A stretch of 64,000 nucleotides of DNA, taken from the NCBI GenBank assembly GCA_963556195.1, contig OY744519.1, forward strand, positions 30,959,431 through 31,023,430, written 5' to 3'. Positions 46,560 through 56,888 of this stretch are shown piece by piece; the first letter of the stretch is position 1, and every line of letters begins with the position of its first letter. The notes beneath the pieces were generated by a model. The model searched no databases. It was not told where the DNA came from and saw only the letters and a list, made by a program, of their open reading frames with translations. This DNA is from Sepiola atlantica. Its lineage: Eukaryota > Mollusca > Cephalopoda > Sepiida > Sepiolidae. The position numbers were made by a program, and so were the translations under genes.

Positions 46560-47110
46560 ATCGGTTTAAGGTCCATTTTCCATGCTGCCATGTGTTAGAT
46601 GGCTTTTAGAAATTGACTTCCAAACTAACGTATCTCTTTATTTATCCCTCTTTCTCTCATATCCATCTTTATCACTTCTTACCATGTTTTCCTTGGCCTT
46701 CTCCTGCTACCTCAACTGTTCTACATCTATTAAACCAAGCATGCTCATCCATTCTTTCAATGTGACCAAACCATCAAAGTCTCCTGTTCTGCACACATTT
46801 CCCCGTACTGTTCAGATTTCATCTTCTTCTGAGGTCATCCGATAAGACTCACATTACACATCTATCGTATCATTCTTAATTAATTTCTTCTCCATGCAAC
46901 GCATGTCCTCCTTAACCATCATTGACCAAGTTTCACTTCCATACATCATCACATGCGTACACACGCCTGATAAACTTTCCCCTTGATTAACAGTGGTAAC
47001 GCTCTGCTGGTTAGTAATGACAAAAGTTCCCCGAACTTATTTGATCCATTTCTAACTCTTGCAATCACACTAGCACCTGCTCCACCCTGTGCTCTAATAT
47101 TTAAGAGAAT
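46560..47110 (-). pseudogene. LINE RT C-terminal fragment, third copy of the GHI-RM family
   Basis: The minus strand contains gtgtgcagaacaggagactt, cacattgaaagaatggatga and ttctacatg-like segments matching 25780-25950, and atggaaagtgaaac-like further upstream. It is degraded by frameshifts. The plus-strand 87-codon ORF is a shadow. Confidence 0.7.
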
Positions 47111-47440
47111 TTGATCTGTATACCGATATTAGATTAATAGTGGAAATGTTTGTGCAGTAATTCTAAAGCCTTTAAACTGGCTTTAATTATAGTTTAAAAG
47201 GGAAAGTCCAGCAGTTCTAAGCCAAAGAAAAACAGTAATTTTCACATGTCACTTTGTCGTATAAAATCAGCGATATACAGTTCGAGCAATTTGATTGCTT
47301 TACGAGTCGGAGGAAATTGTCCAACTTAAATTCAAAACACTGTAAAAAAAAAAGGGCATGTATGATTAAAAATAGCAAAAACAAAAAACTATAAAAATCT
47401 GTTAAAAGTCGTCGTCGTCGAATTTGCTTTATATTTTTAC

Positions 47441-47785
47441 TAGCAGGGCTACCCAGTGTTGCCCGTGTCAAAAGTATAGCATATTTCTATTAGAGCTTCT
47501 ATCTCTCTATCCGTCTCTCTTCCCCCTCCCTCTCCCCAGCACAATCTATTCCTCTCTCTGAACATACACACACACACAGAAAACTCTCTTTTATATAGAT
47601 TCCTTAAGGAATGAGTCAGCATCTTCTTTCCAAATTAGTACATAAAATGGCCTAGTTGACTCACAAACAATGAATAATTTCTTTTTTAATTTTAGGTATT
47701 ATTCATTCAGGGCAACGCAGATCAAGAACATACGAACTTTGTGGGTGGGTGTTTGTTTTGTGGTTGAGTTTATTTTATTATTATA
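47441..47785 (+). repeat. Short element with cagggctacccagtgttgcc left end
   Basis: Left end tactagcagggctaccc matches position 403. It is followed by a ctctctatccgtctctcttc pyrimidine stretch, as at 490-520. The right part has gggtgtttgttttgtgg, as at 7610. It abuts the Penelope-like element. Confidence 0.6.
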
Positions 47786-49125
47786 ACGACCAATAATTTA
47801 CAACTTAAAATGAGCGTCTATAATTGAGATGAAACATGAGAGCGTGATTACGTTCTAAGAGCGTGCAAGATTCAAACGTATAATAGCTTAATGACTAAGA
47901 ATTTGGTAACGTTTATTACTATGCTAGATACTTTAAAATGCTGTGACTAGTTTCGTAATTCACATTATTGATTGTGGGATGTTTAGTTTTTATGTAGAGG
48001 GCTTCAAGAACTTTTAATCTTTTGGTGCCTGTATCGATCATGGTGTATTATTTTAGTATTGTTTACTAGTATGTGTCTATGTTGAGAAGGGGGGCAGTCA
48101 TGTTTTTTTAGGTGTTGGCAAATAGAGCTGGTGTCACAGAGATGTAAGGTTAGTCTTTAGGAAAGTGTTGTGGTAGTGAAACTGATGCAAAAATTAGTTT
48201 TATTATTATTGTCGGAGATACATTCTCCCATGGGGCATTGAAACTGATATATTACATTGGTTCTTCCTAATGTATTTTGGGTTTGAGAAGTGTTATTTTA
48301 ACTACATGGTTCGATGTTTTCATTTTTTTGTAATAAATGATGAATTTTATTTTATTAGCAGAGTTGATGAAGGATATGTAGCAATTTATTATATTTTAAA
48401 GAACGTTTTCATCAAATTTAATGTTCGGATGCATTTGGTTAGAGTAGAATATACTTATGTTGTGGAACTTATTTAGCTGATTATTATTAGTATTGTCTAA
48501 GTTTCTAATCATTAATTTTATTTGTTCGTCTACAATATAATTGGGAAATTGATTATTAATTAGGACTTGCTTAATGTTTTTATTCGTTAAAGAATAATTT
48601 TTTGGTTGAAGAAATTAGCTTTGAACGGTTCAATACATTTTTAATCATTGCAATTTTATATCAATATGAACATTCACTTTTATAACTTAAAATGCATGTA
48701 TTAATAGAAGTAGGTTTTTTATAGGGAGAGGTGATGAATGCGTCATTGTTAGAGTCAATGAGAACATCTAAAAACGGAATTTTGTTATTAACATTAAGCT
48801 CATGAGTGAATGTAAGTATGGAGTTATTTTGAAAAATGTCTTCAAGTTTTTATATTTCATCATCATTGTCTGCTAAAATAAGGATATCATCAACATAGCA
48901 GGCATAAATGGAGGGTTTAGTAATTATATTAAATATTTTATTTTCGAGGTCAGCCATGTAAAAATTAGTGAAGGTCGGTCCGAGGACAGATCCCATAGAA
49001 ACACCGTTAATTTGGGTATAGATGTTTCCTTTATGGTCATAGAAACGAACTTCGGTTGTGCAAATTAATAACTTTTTAAGACGCTCCTTTTAAAGTTGTA
49101 AATTACTGGCCGTTATAATGAGAAA
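47786..49125 (-). pseudogene. Penelope-like element, reverse transcriptase remnant
   Basis: Minus strand around 49020-48880 reads YTQINGVSMGSVLGPTFTNF, then a MADLENKIFN segment and CYVDDILI with the RT catalytic YVDD. Downstream LTFTHELNVNNKIPFLDVLI, then SPYKKPTSINTCI fits the post-catalytic region of Penelope-like RTs. Stops break the frame (one follows the YVDD segment). Both ends carry related sequence in opposite orientation (ccaataatttacaacttaaa at 47790; ttttaaagttgtaaattact at 49087), as in inverted Penelope terminal repeats. The GIY-YIG endonuclease part was not found. Confidence 0.75.
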
Positions 49126-49159
49126 AAAAACTCAACAGTAAAGACATTTTTTTTTTTAA

Positions 49160-49370
49160 GAAACAAAGACTAACACCGCCTGAATAAATTTGCGAAAAAG
49201 GAAAGAAAATGGAACAAGAAACCCACAGAACACCAAATTGACCGAAACACTAAATTGACAATTCGGAAAACAAAAAAAAGTTTTATCAAGTAAAAATACT
49301 CTGTGTTATTTAATAATGTTTGCCTAAATGAAAATATGCTGCCTAAATACACAATACACACATATATATA
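49160..49370 (+). repeat. Penelope-associated flanking repeat, copy 1
   Basis: gactaacaccgcctgaataa, aatggaacaagaaacccaca and atgctgcctaaatacacaat match 63708-63940 in the same orientation, followed in both by a microsatellite. Confidence 0.75.
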
Positions 49371-49388
49371 TATTTTGATAAAAAAAAA

Positions 49389-49810
49389 AAAAATGACTCA
49401 ATAGCTGGTCACCTCTGAAGATGGAATTTATTCCGAAATATAAGATTAATGTAAAAAAAAAAAAGTAATGGCTTACATTTTCAATTTTATTAACATATCC
49501 AACAATGCTTTAAATGGACGACGAACCAATATTACTTTACCTACATGAGCGAGCCAGGCTCTTCGTTCGACACCGGAATTGGAATCATGGCCGCCAACAC
49601 CACCAGGGCGGAGAGACGTTTTATCAAGTAACAAAGAAATAAGTTTGGTTATTCTTGTTTTTGATAAAAAAAAAATTTTTTTTTAAAATGACTCAATAAC
49701 TGGTCACCTCTGAAGATGGAATTTATTCCGAAATATAAGATTAATGTAAAAATAAATAAATAAATTAATCTTGCATTGTTAATGGCTTACATTTTCAATT
49801 TTATTAATAT
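49389..49810 (+). repeat. Direct repeat pair, about 110 bp each
   Basis: atgactcaatagctggtcac, then ctctgaagatggaatttatt at 49394 and again at 49688 (ataactggtcac). Both end in ggcttacattttcaatttta. The 200 bases between look like an unrelated insertion or a tandem unit spacer. Confidence 0.75.
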
Positions 49811-49929
49811 ATATATAAATTCCCAAAACAGTTTTTCATGGTAAACAACTGATGATCCCTTAAAATAGTGTTAGAAACTAACTAATATAACTGTAAAAAA
49901 TAAATTGACTTACATGAGTGATTTTCCAC

Positions 49930-49951
49930 TGGAAGACTTGAGACTATAAGT

Positions 49952-49982
<31 letters not shown>

Positions 49983-50050
49983 TTTTTTTTTTTTTTTATA
50001 TAGTTTTAATGGTTGAGAAACTTCCGAGACTATATATATATATATATACA
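49930..50050. repeat. Poly-T runs and (TA)n
   Basis: Two poly-T runs (49950-49976, 49984-49997) and a TA microsatellite at 50032-50048, followed by actagacatacccgtgaatt, a weak relative of the ctag...cccg end motifs. Confidence 0.8.
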
Positions 50051-50359
50051 CTAGACATACCCGTGAATTGTTGGGGCACAACCACTAGAACTATTTATTC
50101 TACTTTGATTTCATAAAAACAAATTGTAAACTGTGAAATATCTGTTAAGACATTCTTCTCGCATAATTAAGAATAATAACTTTCTTTACTTCTATAATAT
50201 CCTTATGGATAATATAGTCGGAAAGAGACTTATTATTTTGCTATCTAATTTACATACGTGTTTACGGTGTGAATGAATACACTTTGTAAACTAAATGGCA
50301 AATAAAGCAATTAAGAAGCCGTGCTAAAAAAAAAAAAAAAGAGTCACTATTTCTCTAAA

Positions 50360-50960
50360 TGCTTACAGAGGCATTACTAAATACTAGAGAATGTTTGAAT
50401 CAACATACAGTGGTAGGTTGGTTTTGTTTTATGACATATCAACCGCTTTGGTTACAAATCAAGTTATTTGGTATGGTTTTATATATTCTAAATTTGTTTT
50501 TCATTTGTGGTGTACATTCATTTCATTCTACCAATTTACTTATACCAGTTTGATAGGATACTATGCAATCTATTCTAGTTTTTTTTTAAAGCAGTTCTTT
50601 CGTTGCTTGTAATATGAAACGTTTATTTTATAGGGAGTCAGATCGATACATTCAGTGAGAATTTATTTTATCATGTGTACAATCTGGCATGCATGATATA
50701 TTGGCCGTTATGTTACATTAAGTAAGCAAAAATACGTTTATCTTGTATAACATATATGAAGTCTGGATAATATCAATTTGTTTTATGCTTTTTTTTCCCT
50801 GAAAAGTTGTATGGACTCGGTGCTTTTAGGAAGGATATTATGAAATCTACTTTAGTTCTTTGAAACAGTTCCTCCATGTTTCTGGTACTATAAAAGGTTT
50901 ATAAGAGGCCAATAGAAATGTATAGATAGCTAAGTGAGAGATAGGTGACTTGTTCAGTTA
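50360..50960. repeat. Imperfect tandem duplication, about 320 bp period
   Basis: The segment ggatactatgcaatctattc at 50547 and ggatattatgaaatctactt at 50833 share a collinear 130-bp context (gcagttc.t.c.ttgcttgta / acagttcctccatgtttctgg). Small ORFs are unrecognised. Confidence 0.5.
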
Positions 50961-51079
50961 ATTACAAATTACGGCTGATCATAAGAAAAAAAAAATAGAA
51001 TTTTTTTTTCAAAACATAACTCAATCTCAAAACTAAGGCATATTTTAGCATGTTTTAAAACATTTGAGATGAAGTGATA

Positions 51080-51290
51080 ATTTGTATTATTTGGATTATT
51101 CAGACTACCACTCTCATCTTGGATGTTATTCTCACAACATTTGGACAGATGTAATCTCCAAAATTCTGTATAGTTTCCCCGGCATCGACAATATACACCT
51201 GAAGAAAGTTGAAGATTACATTGGGCGAAACTTTGTGAGAATAACATCTAAGATGAGAACAGTAGTTCGAATACTCCAAAGAAAACATTT
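51080..51290. mobile_element. Foldback repeat, copy A (palindromic, about 210 bp)
   Basis: The left arm ttggattattcagactacca, then ctcatcttggatgttattct pairs with the right arm agaataacatctaagatgag, then aacagtagttcgaatactcc. The centre holds ccaaaattctgtatagtttc and cacctgaagaaagttgaaga. Non-coding ORFs on both strands reflect the symmetry. Confidence 0.8.
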
Positions 51291-51591
51291 TAGTCTTGTG
51301 TTTACAAGAAACTTATGAATGACATGTTTATTATTTAAAATCTTGGTTTCAAGTATTTCAAGTAGCGAACTTTGCGAAGTGCCAGCAAAGCCAGCTAGTA
51401 TATATATAATAACAGTTTTGAACAACTAAGGACATAATAGATTTTGTATTTATACAATCTTTATTCTAATCTTTTACTTGTCTATATAATTTCTCTATCT
51501 CGTACATCGAGCATTAATTATTTCATGATAGGTTCTAATTTAAAGGTATACGTTATATCTTTATTTTCCTGTTATATATATATATATATAC

Positions 51592-51818
51592 TAGCTGTTC
51601 CTACTCGGCATTGTCTGGGAGTCATTTTACTTTAATTTTTGGTTCTTTTTTTTTTCTTTTGGCAAATTATTCTTGCTTTAAAAAGAGCTGTCGCTATCAG
51701 TACACAAAAAATTAAATTGTCATAGAAAAATGTAAACAAACAGGGGTCTGAAAGAATACATTGTTCCAAATAAATGTGAAGCGAGAGCTAGCAGGCAAAG
51801 CCAGCTAATATATATATA
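51592..51818 (+). repeat. Short element with ctagctgttcctactcggca left end
   Basis: Bounded by (TA)n on both sides (51573-51590, 51810-51824). Left end is a variant of the 403 motif. The right end gcaggcaaagccagctaata also occurs at 51384-51402 (gccagcaaagccagctagta). Confidence 0.6.
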
Positions 51819-52018
51819 TATATATAGAATGGCATTTAGCCTGACGATTCCCCCCGGGGATGAAACACGGGAGCCTCTGTGTAGCTTGATTGCCATATAT
51901 ATTTTCATTCCTTACTACCTAGCTCTACTTACGTATCGAGCACTGTTGAAGTAAATACTGAAAACTGACACATAAAAATTATATCTCCTTATAATATTTT
52001 ACGTGGATACATGAAGTA

Positions 52019-52021
<3 letters not shown>

Positions 52022-52056
<35 letters not shown>
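52022..52056. repeat. (TA)n microsatellite
   Basis: About 17 uninterrupted TA units. Confidence 0.95.
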
Positions 52057-52062
<6 letters not shown>

Positions 52063-52469
52063 GAAGTTAAAAGTAAAATGTTTACTTACAAACATTTGAA
52101 CCTATCGTGAAGTGATTAAAGCTCAATATACAGGATAGAGCAATTATGAAGATAAATGAAGGAAGAGAGATAAAGATGTAAGAATGACAAATATATTTCA
52201 TCTTCAGTTGTTCAATGCAAGGTGTATTCAATAAAAGCATGTTTATTTTTTATTTCCTTAAGCCAGGCTTTTCAAAGAATAGAATCTTATCATCAGAGGA
52301 ATTACCTAGGTGGAGGATAAGTTGGTGGGGAATAGCCAAATATCATAATTCGAAAAATTTGAGAAAGTTATAAATTTGTCATTCTTAAATTTTTTATTTC
52401 TCTTCTTTCTTTCATCTATATATATATATATATATAATCAGATAGAATCACTTTAATGACTATGTATTA

Positions 52470-52650
52470 TTTGTATCATTCTGACTACTGTTCTCATTTT
52501 GGATGTTATTCTCACAACATTTCGGCCGATGTAGCCTCCAAAATTCTGTATAGATTCCAGAGTTTGACAAGATTCACTTGAAGAAAATCAAAGGTTACAT
52601 CGGCCGAAACGTTGAGAATACCATCCAATATGAGAATAGTAGTTAAAATA
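52470..52650. mobile_element. Foldback repeat, copy B
   Basis: Arms ctgactactgttctcatttt and aatatgagaatagtagttaa. Inner arms tttcggccgatgtagcctcc and ggttacatcggccgaaacgt. Same family as 51080. Confidence 0.8.
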
Positions 52651-53274
52651 ATACATTTTATCATGTATTTTGTCTCATTAAAATATATAGGAAAAAAGCC
52701 TTAGGGAAACAAACGTTGATTAACTCAGCTTTAGTATAATAATAATAACAGATTACCAGTGGAAAAAGAAGAGTCTGAGGCAGCGTGAGAGGTTTTACAA
52801 TTTGAGGAGTCCGAATCGACTGTCTGCGCCACCGACTATAAAAGAAACCTATTTTTTTTAATTAACCGTGAGTCTCATTTTGTACGATTTAGTTTGAAAG
52901 TAGAAAATCTTATAAAAAAAAAAAAATTTTTTTAAAACTGACGAAGGAATTGGTTATTTGGTGGAAACATGAGAGATTCCACACTTCACAAGTCAATGAA
53001 TATGTTTTTAAAGAATGGTTACATGATTTTGAAACAAAAATAAATGAGTATTTCTTCAAAGGAGGAACTGGTATTTCAAAAGAGTTACTACATATGTTTA
53101 CTTCTAATTAAACATAAGGTTTCATGTGAAACGAACTTTAAGCAGAAGAAGGGTCAGGCCGATGACCAAAGTCTAAAAATCCATTACTTTTATATAAGTA
53201 ATGGTTACATGAAATTCTATTGTAAAAATGTTTCTATTCTTTATTTATATAATAAAGTTAGACATGTTTCTATG

Positions 53275-53590
53275 TAGAGAATTCACTCCTAAATTAATTA
53301 ACCAATCATTTTGGAACACAGCTGTTAGACATAAGGGGTGTATATGTGGGCTATATTTAGTTTAATTTAGTTTTATGCAAAGGGGATAAAAAAGGGGTGG
53401 AAGCCCTTTGTGAAAATTCAGGCACCTTCGATTTTTGCGAAATTTTACCAATAGTTAATAGACATCAATTAATAAATATTCCTCAAATTTCAGTTTTTTT
53501 GTAAAAGGTATTTTGAAGGGTTTTTATGGAGCCTAAAATTCAAATTTCCATCAAATTTGATCCATATTCATTAGACGCTGAGTAGGAAGA
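53275..53590 (-). repeat. Dispersed repeat ('GACGGGT' family), copy 3, partial
   Basis: agagaattcactcctaaatt, aggggtgtatatgtgggcta, ggaagccctttgtgaaaatt and gacatcaattaataaatatt follow the order of 20220-20520. The distal part is missing. Confidence 0.8.
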
Positions 53591-53599
53591 GCTAGTTAT

Positions 53600-54330
53600 A
53601 CAAACAGAAGATTTTTGGATACTTTTCTCTGCTTACAAAAACGGCCATCTTTTCGTTTGTGCTGCACGTAGCCAGCCGGCCTGGTTGAGTTGTAATAACA
53701 AAAAACAAAACAAATTCTACGGTTCTAGTTTCTTTTTTTAAAAGTTCAGAAAAACATTGTGCATGAACCGTGGTATTAATTATCTATATTTTTGTATGCA
53801 GCTAAACTCCAGAGAAGCTGACATGTGACGGTAATGGTGCCTTGTCACCAGCTAATTAGCACGTCTGGTCAGAAAGTAAAGCTGGAAAGGAGAGATTGAG
53901 AGCCTGTCTCACTTCTTGCACGTTATATCAGTCATATGAGGTCTCCTCTTTCTCGGACCCCTACCACCCCTCAATATCTAACAAGATTACAAATATAAAA
54001 AGGTGTAGAATAGGTATGTCAAACATATGGCCCTTTGCAAGCACACTTGCGGCCCACATAAAAGATACTGTAGTTTCATGGTCTAAGAACCAAAATTGCA
54101 GTTTTTATAATTTAAACCGGTAAACGTGCGCCGTTCACTAAAAAAAGACGGCAACATTTCTTTACAATTAAAAAAACGATGTATCAAATTTTATCGATTT
54201 AAAAAGCAAAAAAAAACACATGGATGCATCTTGCAAGTAGACGTTGTCAAAAGTTTGTTTTTCTGACGCCCACGAATTTAAATTTCTGAAAACTCCATAA
54301 ATTTAAATGAAACTTTGGGTATTTTTTAGT
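53600..54330. other. Interval with no gene recognised
   Basis: Contains atgtcaaacatatggccctt and cttgcggcccacataaaaga at 54017-54063, a motif resembling one common in animal dispersed repeats and loosely echoed at 45280. No coding exon seen. Confidence 0.4.
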
Positions 54331-54339
54331 GTATTATCC

Positions 54340-54705
54340 AAAGGAAAAGAAAAGAAAGGAAGAAATAAGGAAAAGAAAAGAAAGGAAGAAATAAGGAAAA
54401 GAAAAGAAGAAATAAGGAAAAGAAAAGAAAGGAAGAAATAGTGAAAAGAAAAGAAAGGAAGAAATAGGGAAAAGAAAAGAAAGGAAGAAATAAGGAGAAG
54501 AAAAGAAAGGAAGAAATAAGGAGAAGAAAAGAAAGGAAGAAATAAGGAAAAGAAAAGAAAGGAAGAAATAAGGAAAAGAAAAGAAAGGAAGAACTAAGGA
54601 AAAGAAAAGAAAGGAAGAAATAAGAAAAAGAAAAGAAAGGAAGAAATAAGGAAAAGAAAAAAAGAAAAAGAAAAAAAGAAAAAGAAAAATGGAAAGAAAA
54701 CCAAA
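54340..54705 (+). repeat. 26-bp polypurine satellite, about 14 units
   Basis: Unit ggaagaaataaggaaaagaa then aagaaa, with occasional deletions. Pure A/G on plus, so CU-rich in the WAPL transcript. The FFSLFLPFF ORFs on minus are artefacts. Confidence 0.95.
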
Positions 54706-54924
54706 TGACTGCAAACAAAAAAAAAATCATTTGCATACAATATTTCAGAATTTTTGAGACTGATAATTTGTACTAAATGTCCACATGGATAAAGTGATAA
54801 GTAATAATCAGTTTTAAGAGACAGTCTTCTGAAGGTTGAAGGTTCAATCCTCAGTACAGGCGATACTAAAAGTATAATTAAGAATTATATAAAACTTCTA
54901 CTCGGTCCTGGCTGACAGAACGAG

Positions 54925-55085
54925 ATCAGTTTATCCCATGGAATAAGTAAAGGGTGTCTGCTCAAAATTCCATACAGATTCCCGAATTCGACAAGATGCA
55001 CCTGAAGAAGGTCGGAGGTTAGATCGTCCGAAACGTTGTGAGAATAAAACCCAAGATGAGAACAGCAATCCGAATAATCAAAATA
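54925..55085. mobile_element. Foldback repeat, copy C (right arm)
   Basis: aaaattccatacagattccc, cacctgaagaaggtcggagg, cgtccgaaacgttgtgagaa and aagatgagaacagcaatccg. Only one arm and the centre are kept. Ends about 200 nt from the WAPL donor at 55282. Confidence 0.7.
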
Positions 55086-55282
55086 ATAAATTTGCATACA
55101 TATAGTATGTTTCTAAATAACAAAAAATATTATGCAATAATTTTCTGATTAACCGACTTCAATAAGCCGTGTACGGCTTTCATGCCAACACAGACCGACC
55201 CGCATGATCCTCAGGGGATCTTCAGTTTGATCCGCCTGGTACAGAATAGAAACAGAAAAGAAAAGAAAGAAAAAGAACTCAC

Positions 55283-55516
55283 TGATATCGAATCGAGATC
55301 AATCTGTTTGGCCATTCCAATTTTATGACACTCCTTGTATAACTCTTGTATCTTCTGGACCATGCGATCATATTCCTTCTCTTCATAATTGGAGAGTGAG
55401 GTCACTTCCACTTCCAATAGCTGCACAATTAGACTCAACGTATCTTGGCCGATATCATAGCTCAATCGATCTCGCATCAACATGAACATCAGTGTGGCTG
55501 TACTCAATGCGAGCAT
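55283..55516 (-). CDS. WAPL: WAPL exon (upstream-most of three in window)
   Basis: Seen: 78 whole codons (phase 0 at both ends) on the minus strand. The exon is preceded by a pyrimidine-rich acceptor ending ttgttttgcag and followed by a strong gtgagt donor. The peptide begins MLALSTATLMFMLMRDRLSY and ends QIDLDSIS, and carries a typical helical-repeat pattern with the LLEVE motif near residue 33. Known: WAPL binds cohesin together with PDS5 and releases it from chromatin in the nucleus; its conserved C-terminal domain is an all-helical HEAT-like fold. The segment matches that domain where animal orthologues read approximately LALCTAAL...RDRLN...LLELE. Inference: this is an internal exon, and the ATG at its start is not a translation start. 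No upstream WAPL exon was recognised between here and the right edge. Confidence rests on three collinear exons with compatible phases. Confidence 0.9.
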
Positions 55517-55610
55517 CTGCAAAACAAGAAACAAGAATACATAGACATATGTGCACAAAAAGAAAGATAAAAGACAAGCGGCAAATTCGATAAACCAGAG
55601 ATTAAAGAGA

Positions 55611-55800
55611 AAAAAAAAACAGTGGGGAGAAAGAGAGGGATACAGAAGAAAAAAGAAAGAAAAAAAAAAGGAAGAAACAAGGAAAAGAAGAAAAACAGAG
55701 AAAAAATAAAAATAGAGCAAAAAGAAGAAAGGAGGGAGAAAAATATAAGGAAACAAATAAAAAGAAAGGAAAGAATAAAGGAAAAAAAATGGATAAAGTT
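55611..55800 (+). repeat. Polypurine tract upstream of the WAPL exon
   Basis: About 190 bases almost all A/G, giving a CU-rich stretch in the transcript 100-290 nt before the 55516 acceptor. It may act as an extended pyrimidine tract; that is speculation. Confidence 0.7.
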
Positions 55801-55805
55801 GTCCC

Positions 55806-56022
55806 TATTTTCTTGCCTCCCGGGGGGGGGGGGGTGGAGTTAAACACAAGGTCGGTTTTTAATGTGGGGGAAAACCACCTCCCCAAAATAGGGCACTCTA
55901 GTTTGGGACAAAAATAAAAACTACCTCAGTCTAGAAAGATTTCTCCTCCACAAACAGAGGACAGAAAAGATGAGGTGTCGTATCAGAACAGATACAACAC
56001 TTTGCTCTTCGGACTAAATAGA
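55806..56022 (-). mobile_element. U2 snRNA-headed SINE, copy 4 (left arm of inverted pair)
   Basis: Minus head: gtccgaagagcaaagtgttg, then tatctgttctgatacgacac. Body gaggagaaatctttctagac, 3' end ggaggcaagaaaatagggac, with a (G)12 run at 55821. Inverted relative to the copy at 56176. Confidence 0.75.
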
Positions 56023-56054
56023 AAACATTTAATTTACAACGAAAATCACCGGTT

Positions 56055-56152
56055 CTCGTTAATTCACAGAAGTTAAGCGCCGTTAAGCCTGGTCAGTACT
56101 AAATGGGTGACCATTTTGGAATACCAGGTGCTGTATGTGGGAGAACGACAAC
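56055..56152 (+). repeat. 5S rRNA-derived sequence
   Basis: ggttctcgttaattcacaga, agttaagcgccgttaagcct, ggtcagtactaaatgggtga, ccattttggaataccaggtg and ctgtatgtggg follow the 3' two thirds of 5S rRNA (GAAGCTAAGC...GCCTGGTTAGTACT..ATGGG.GACC..CTGGGAATACC.GGTGCTGTA). The 5' part is missing or altered, so it is a pseudogene or SINE head. Confidence 0.8.
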
Positions 56153-56175
56153 ACCTTTACAAAATAAATAATTCA

Positions 56176-56310
56176 ATGTGTAGTATCTGTTCACTGCTCA
56201 GTCGGACGAGGAGAAATCTTTCTCGAGTGAGGCAATTTTAATTTTTGCCCCAACCTAGAACGCCCCATGTCTAATTCTGCCTACGTGGGAAGCAAGTAAA
56301 TAGGAGCATT
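56176..56310 (+). mobile_element. U2-headed SINE, copy 5 (right arm of inverted pair), truncated
   Basis: Starts at gtgtagtatctgttcactgc, then gaggagaaatctttctcgag, gaacgccccatgtctaattc, ending gggaagcaagtaaatagg. Forms an inverted pair with 55806-56022 around the 5S-like segment. Confidence 0.7.
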
Positions 56311-56411
56311 ATACGTATTCTCAACGATTAAATTGTAAAGGATTAGTTGAGTCACCATTTTACCCATGACTAGGAGGTGAAACTGTTGGTCCATAACTTT
56401 TCAAACACTAT

Positions 56412-56880
56412 TAATGTGTAACTAGCGGGACCCGTGGAAATTCCACCGTTGTATCCTTCATCTGTTGTATATTGCTGCCGTGCTTAAAAGAATGACGACA
56501 TACAATTATGCGTAAAAATATAAGGGTATATCTTTATTTTTCGGTTAAATAATGTCGTTTTAGTATATATCTGGTTATGGGAGAGGGGGTGTCTATCTCC
56601 CAAACCCTTGTAGGAGTTTGCAACATAGTTCCATTCTATGGACCTACGGTGGGAACAGAGACACACACAATATTACTGACACATCTTTGGAACAGATACT
56701 ATTCTTTAATCCTAGCCGGAAGGCCAAGAAAATGTATTTTAGTTCAAGTTTCACATTTAAAAAAAAAAGGTGGAAGGTGATAACGTACGTATGAACATGA
56801 AATTGGCTTAGCATATTATTATATAGATCAGTCCGATAGGATTTTAACTTGGATTAGCAGATTGCATAGTCTAAAACTGT
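56412..56880. repeat. Repeat with ctagcgggacccgtggaaat left end, otherwise unassigned
   Basis: The end motif is the inverse of the ggaatttccacggggt ends at 10598 and 19631. The rest, including the 56577-56780 ORF, is unrecognised. Confidence 0.5.
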
Positions 56881-56888
56881 ATCAAGGA

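Larger units (their letters stand above)
42239..55282 (-). other. WAPL: WAPL intron, about 13.0 kb
   Basis: This is the interval between the donor of the 55.3 kb exon and the acceptor of the 42.1 kb exon. It has canonical GT and AG ends on the minus strand. It holds foldback elements, a Penelope-like element, LINE remnants, a 28-bp satellite and a 26-bp purine satellite. No other coding exon was recognised in it. Confidence 0.85.

Noticed and set aside
55211..55756. 181-codon ORF as a complete membrane protein
   Set aside because: The hydrophobic N-terminal part is the translated pyrimidine-rich intron upstream of the acceptor; only 55283-55516 is exon.
56055..56152. 5S rRNA gene
   Set aside because: The 5' third is missing or unrelated, several conserved bases differ and no terminator T-run follows in the right place.
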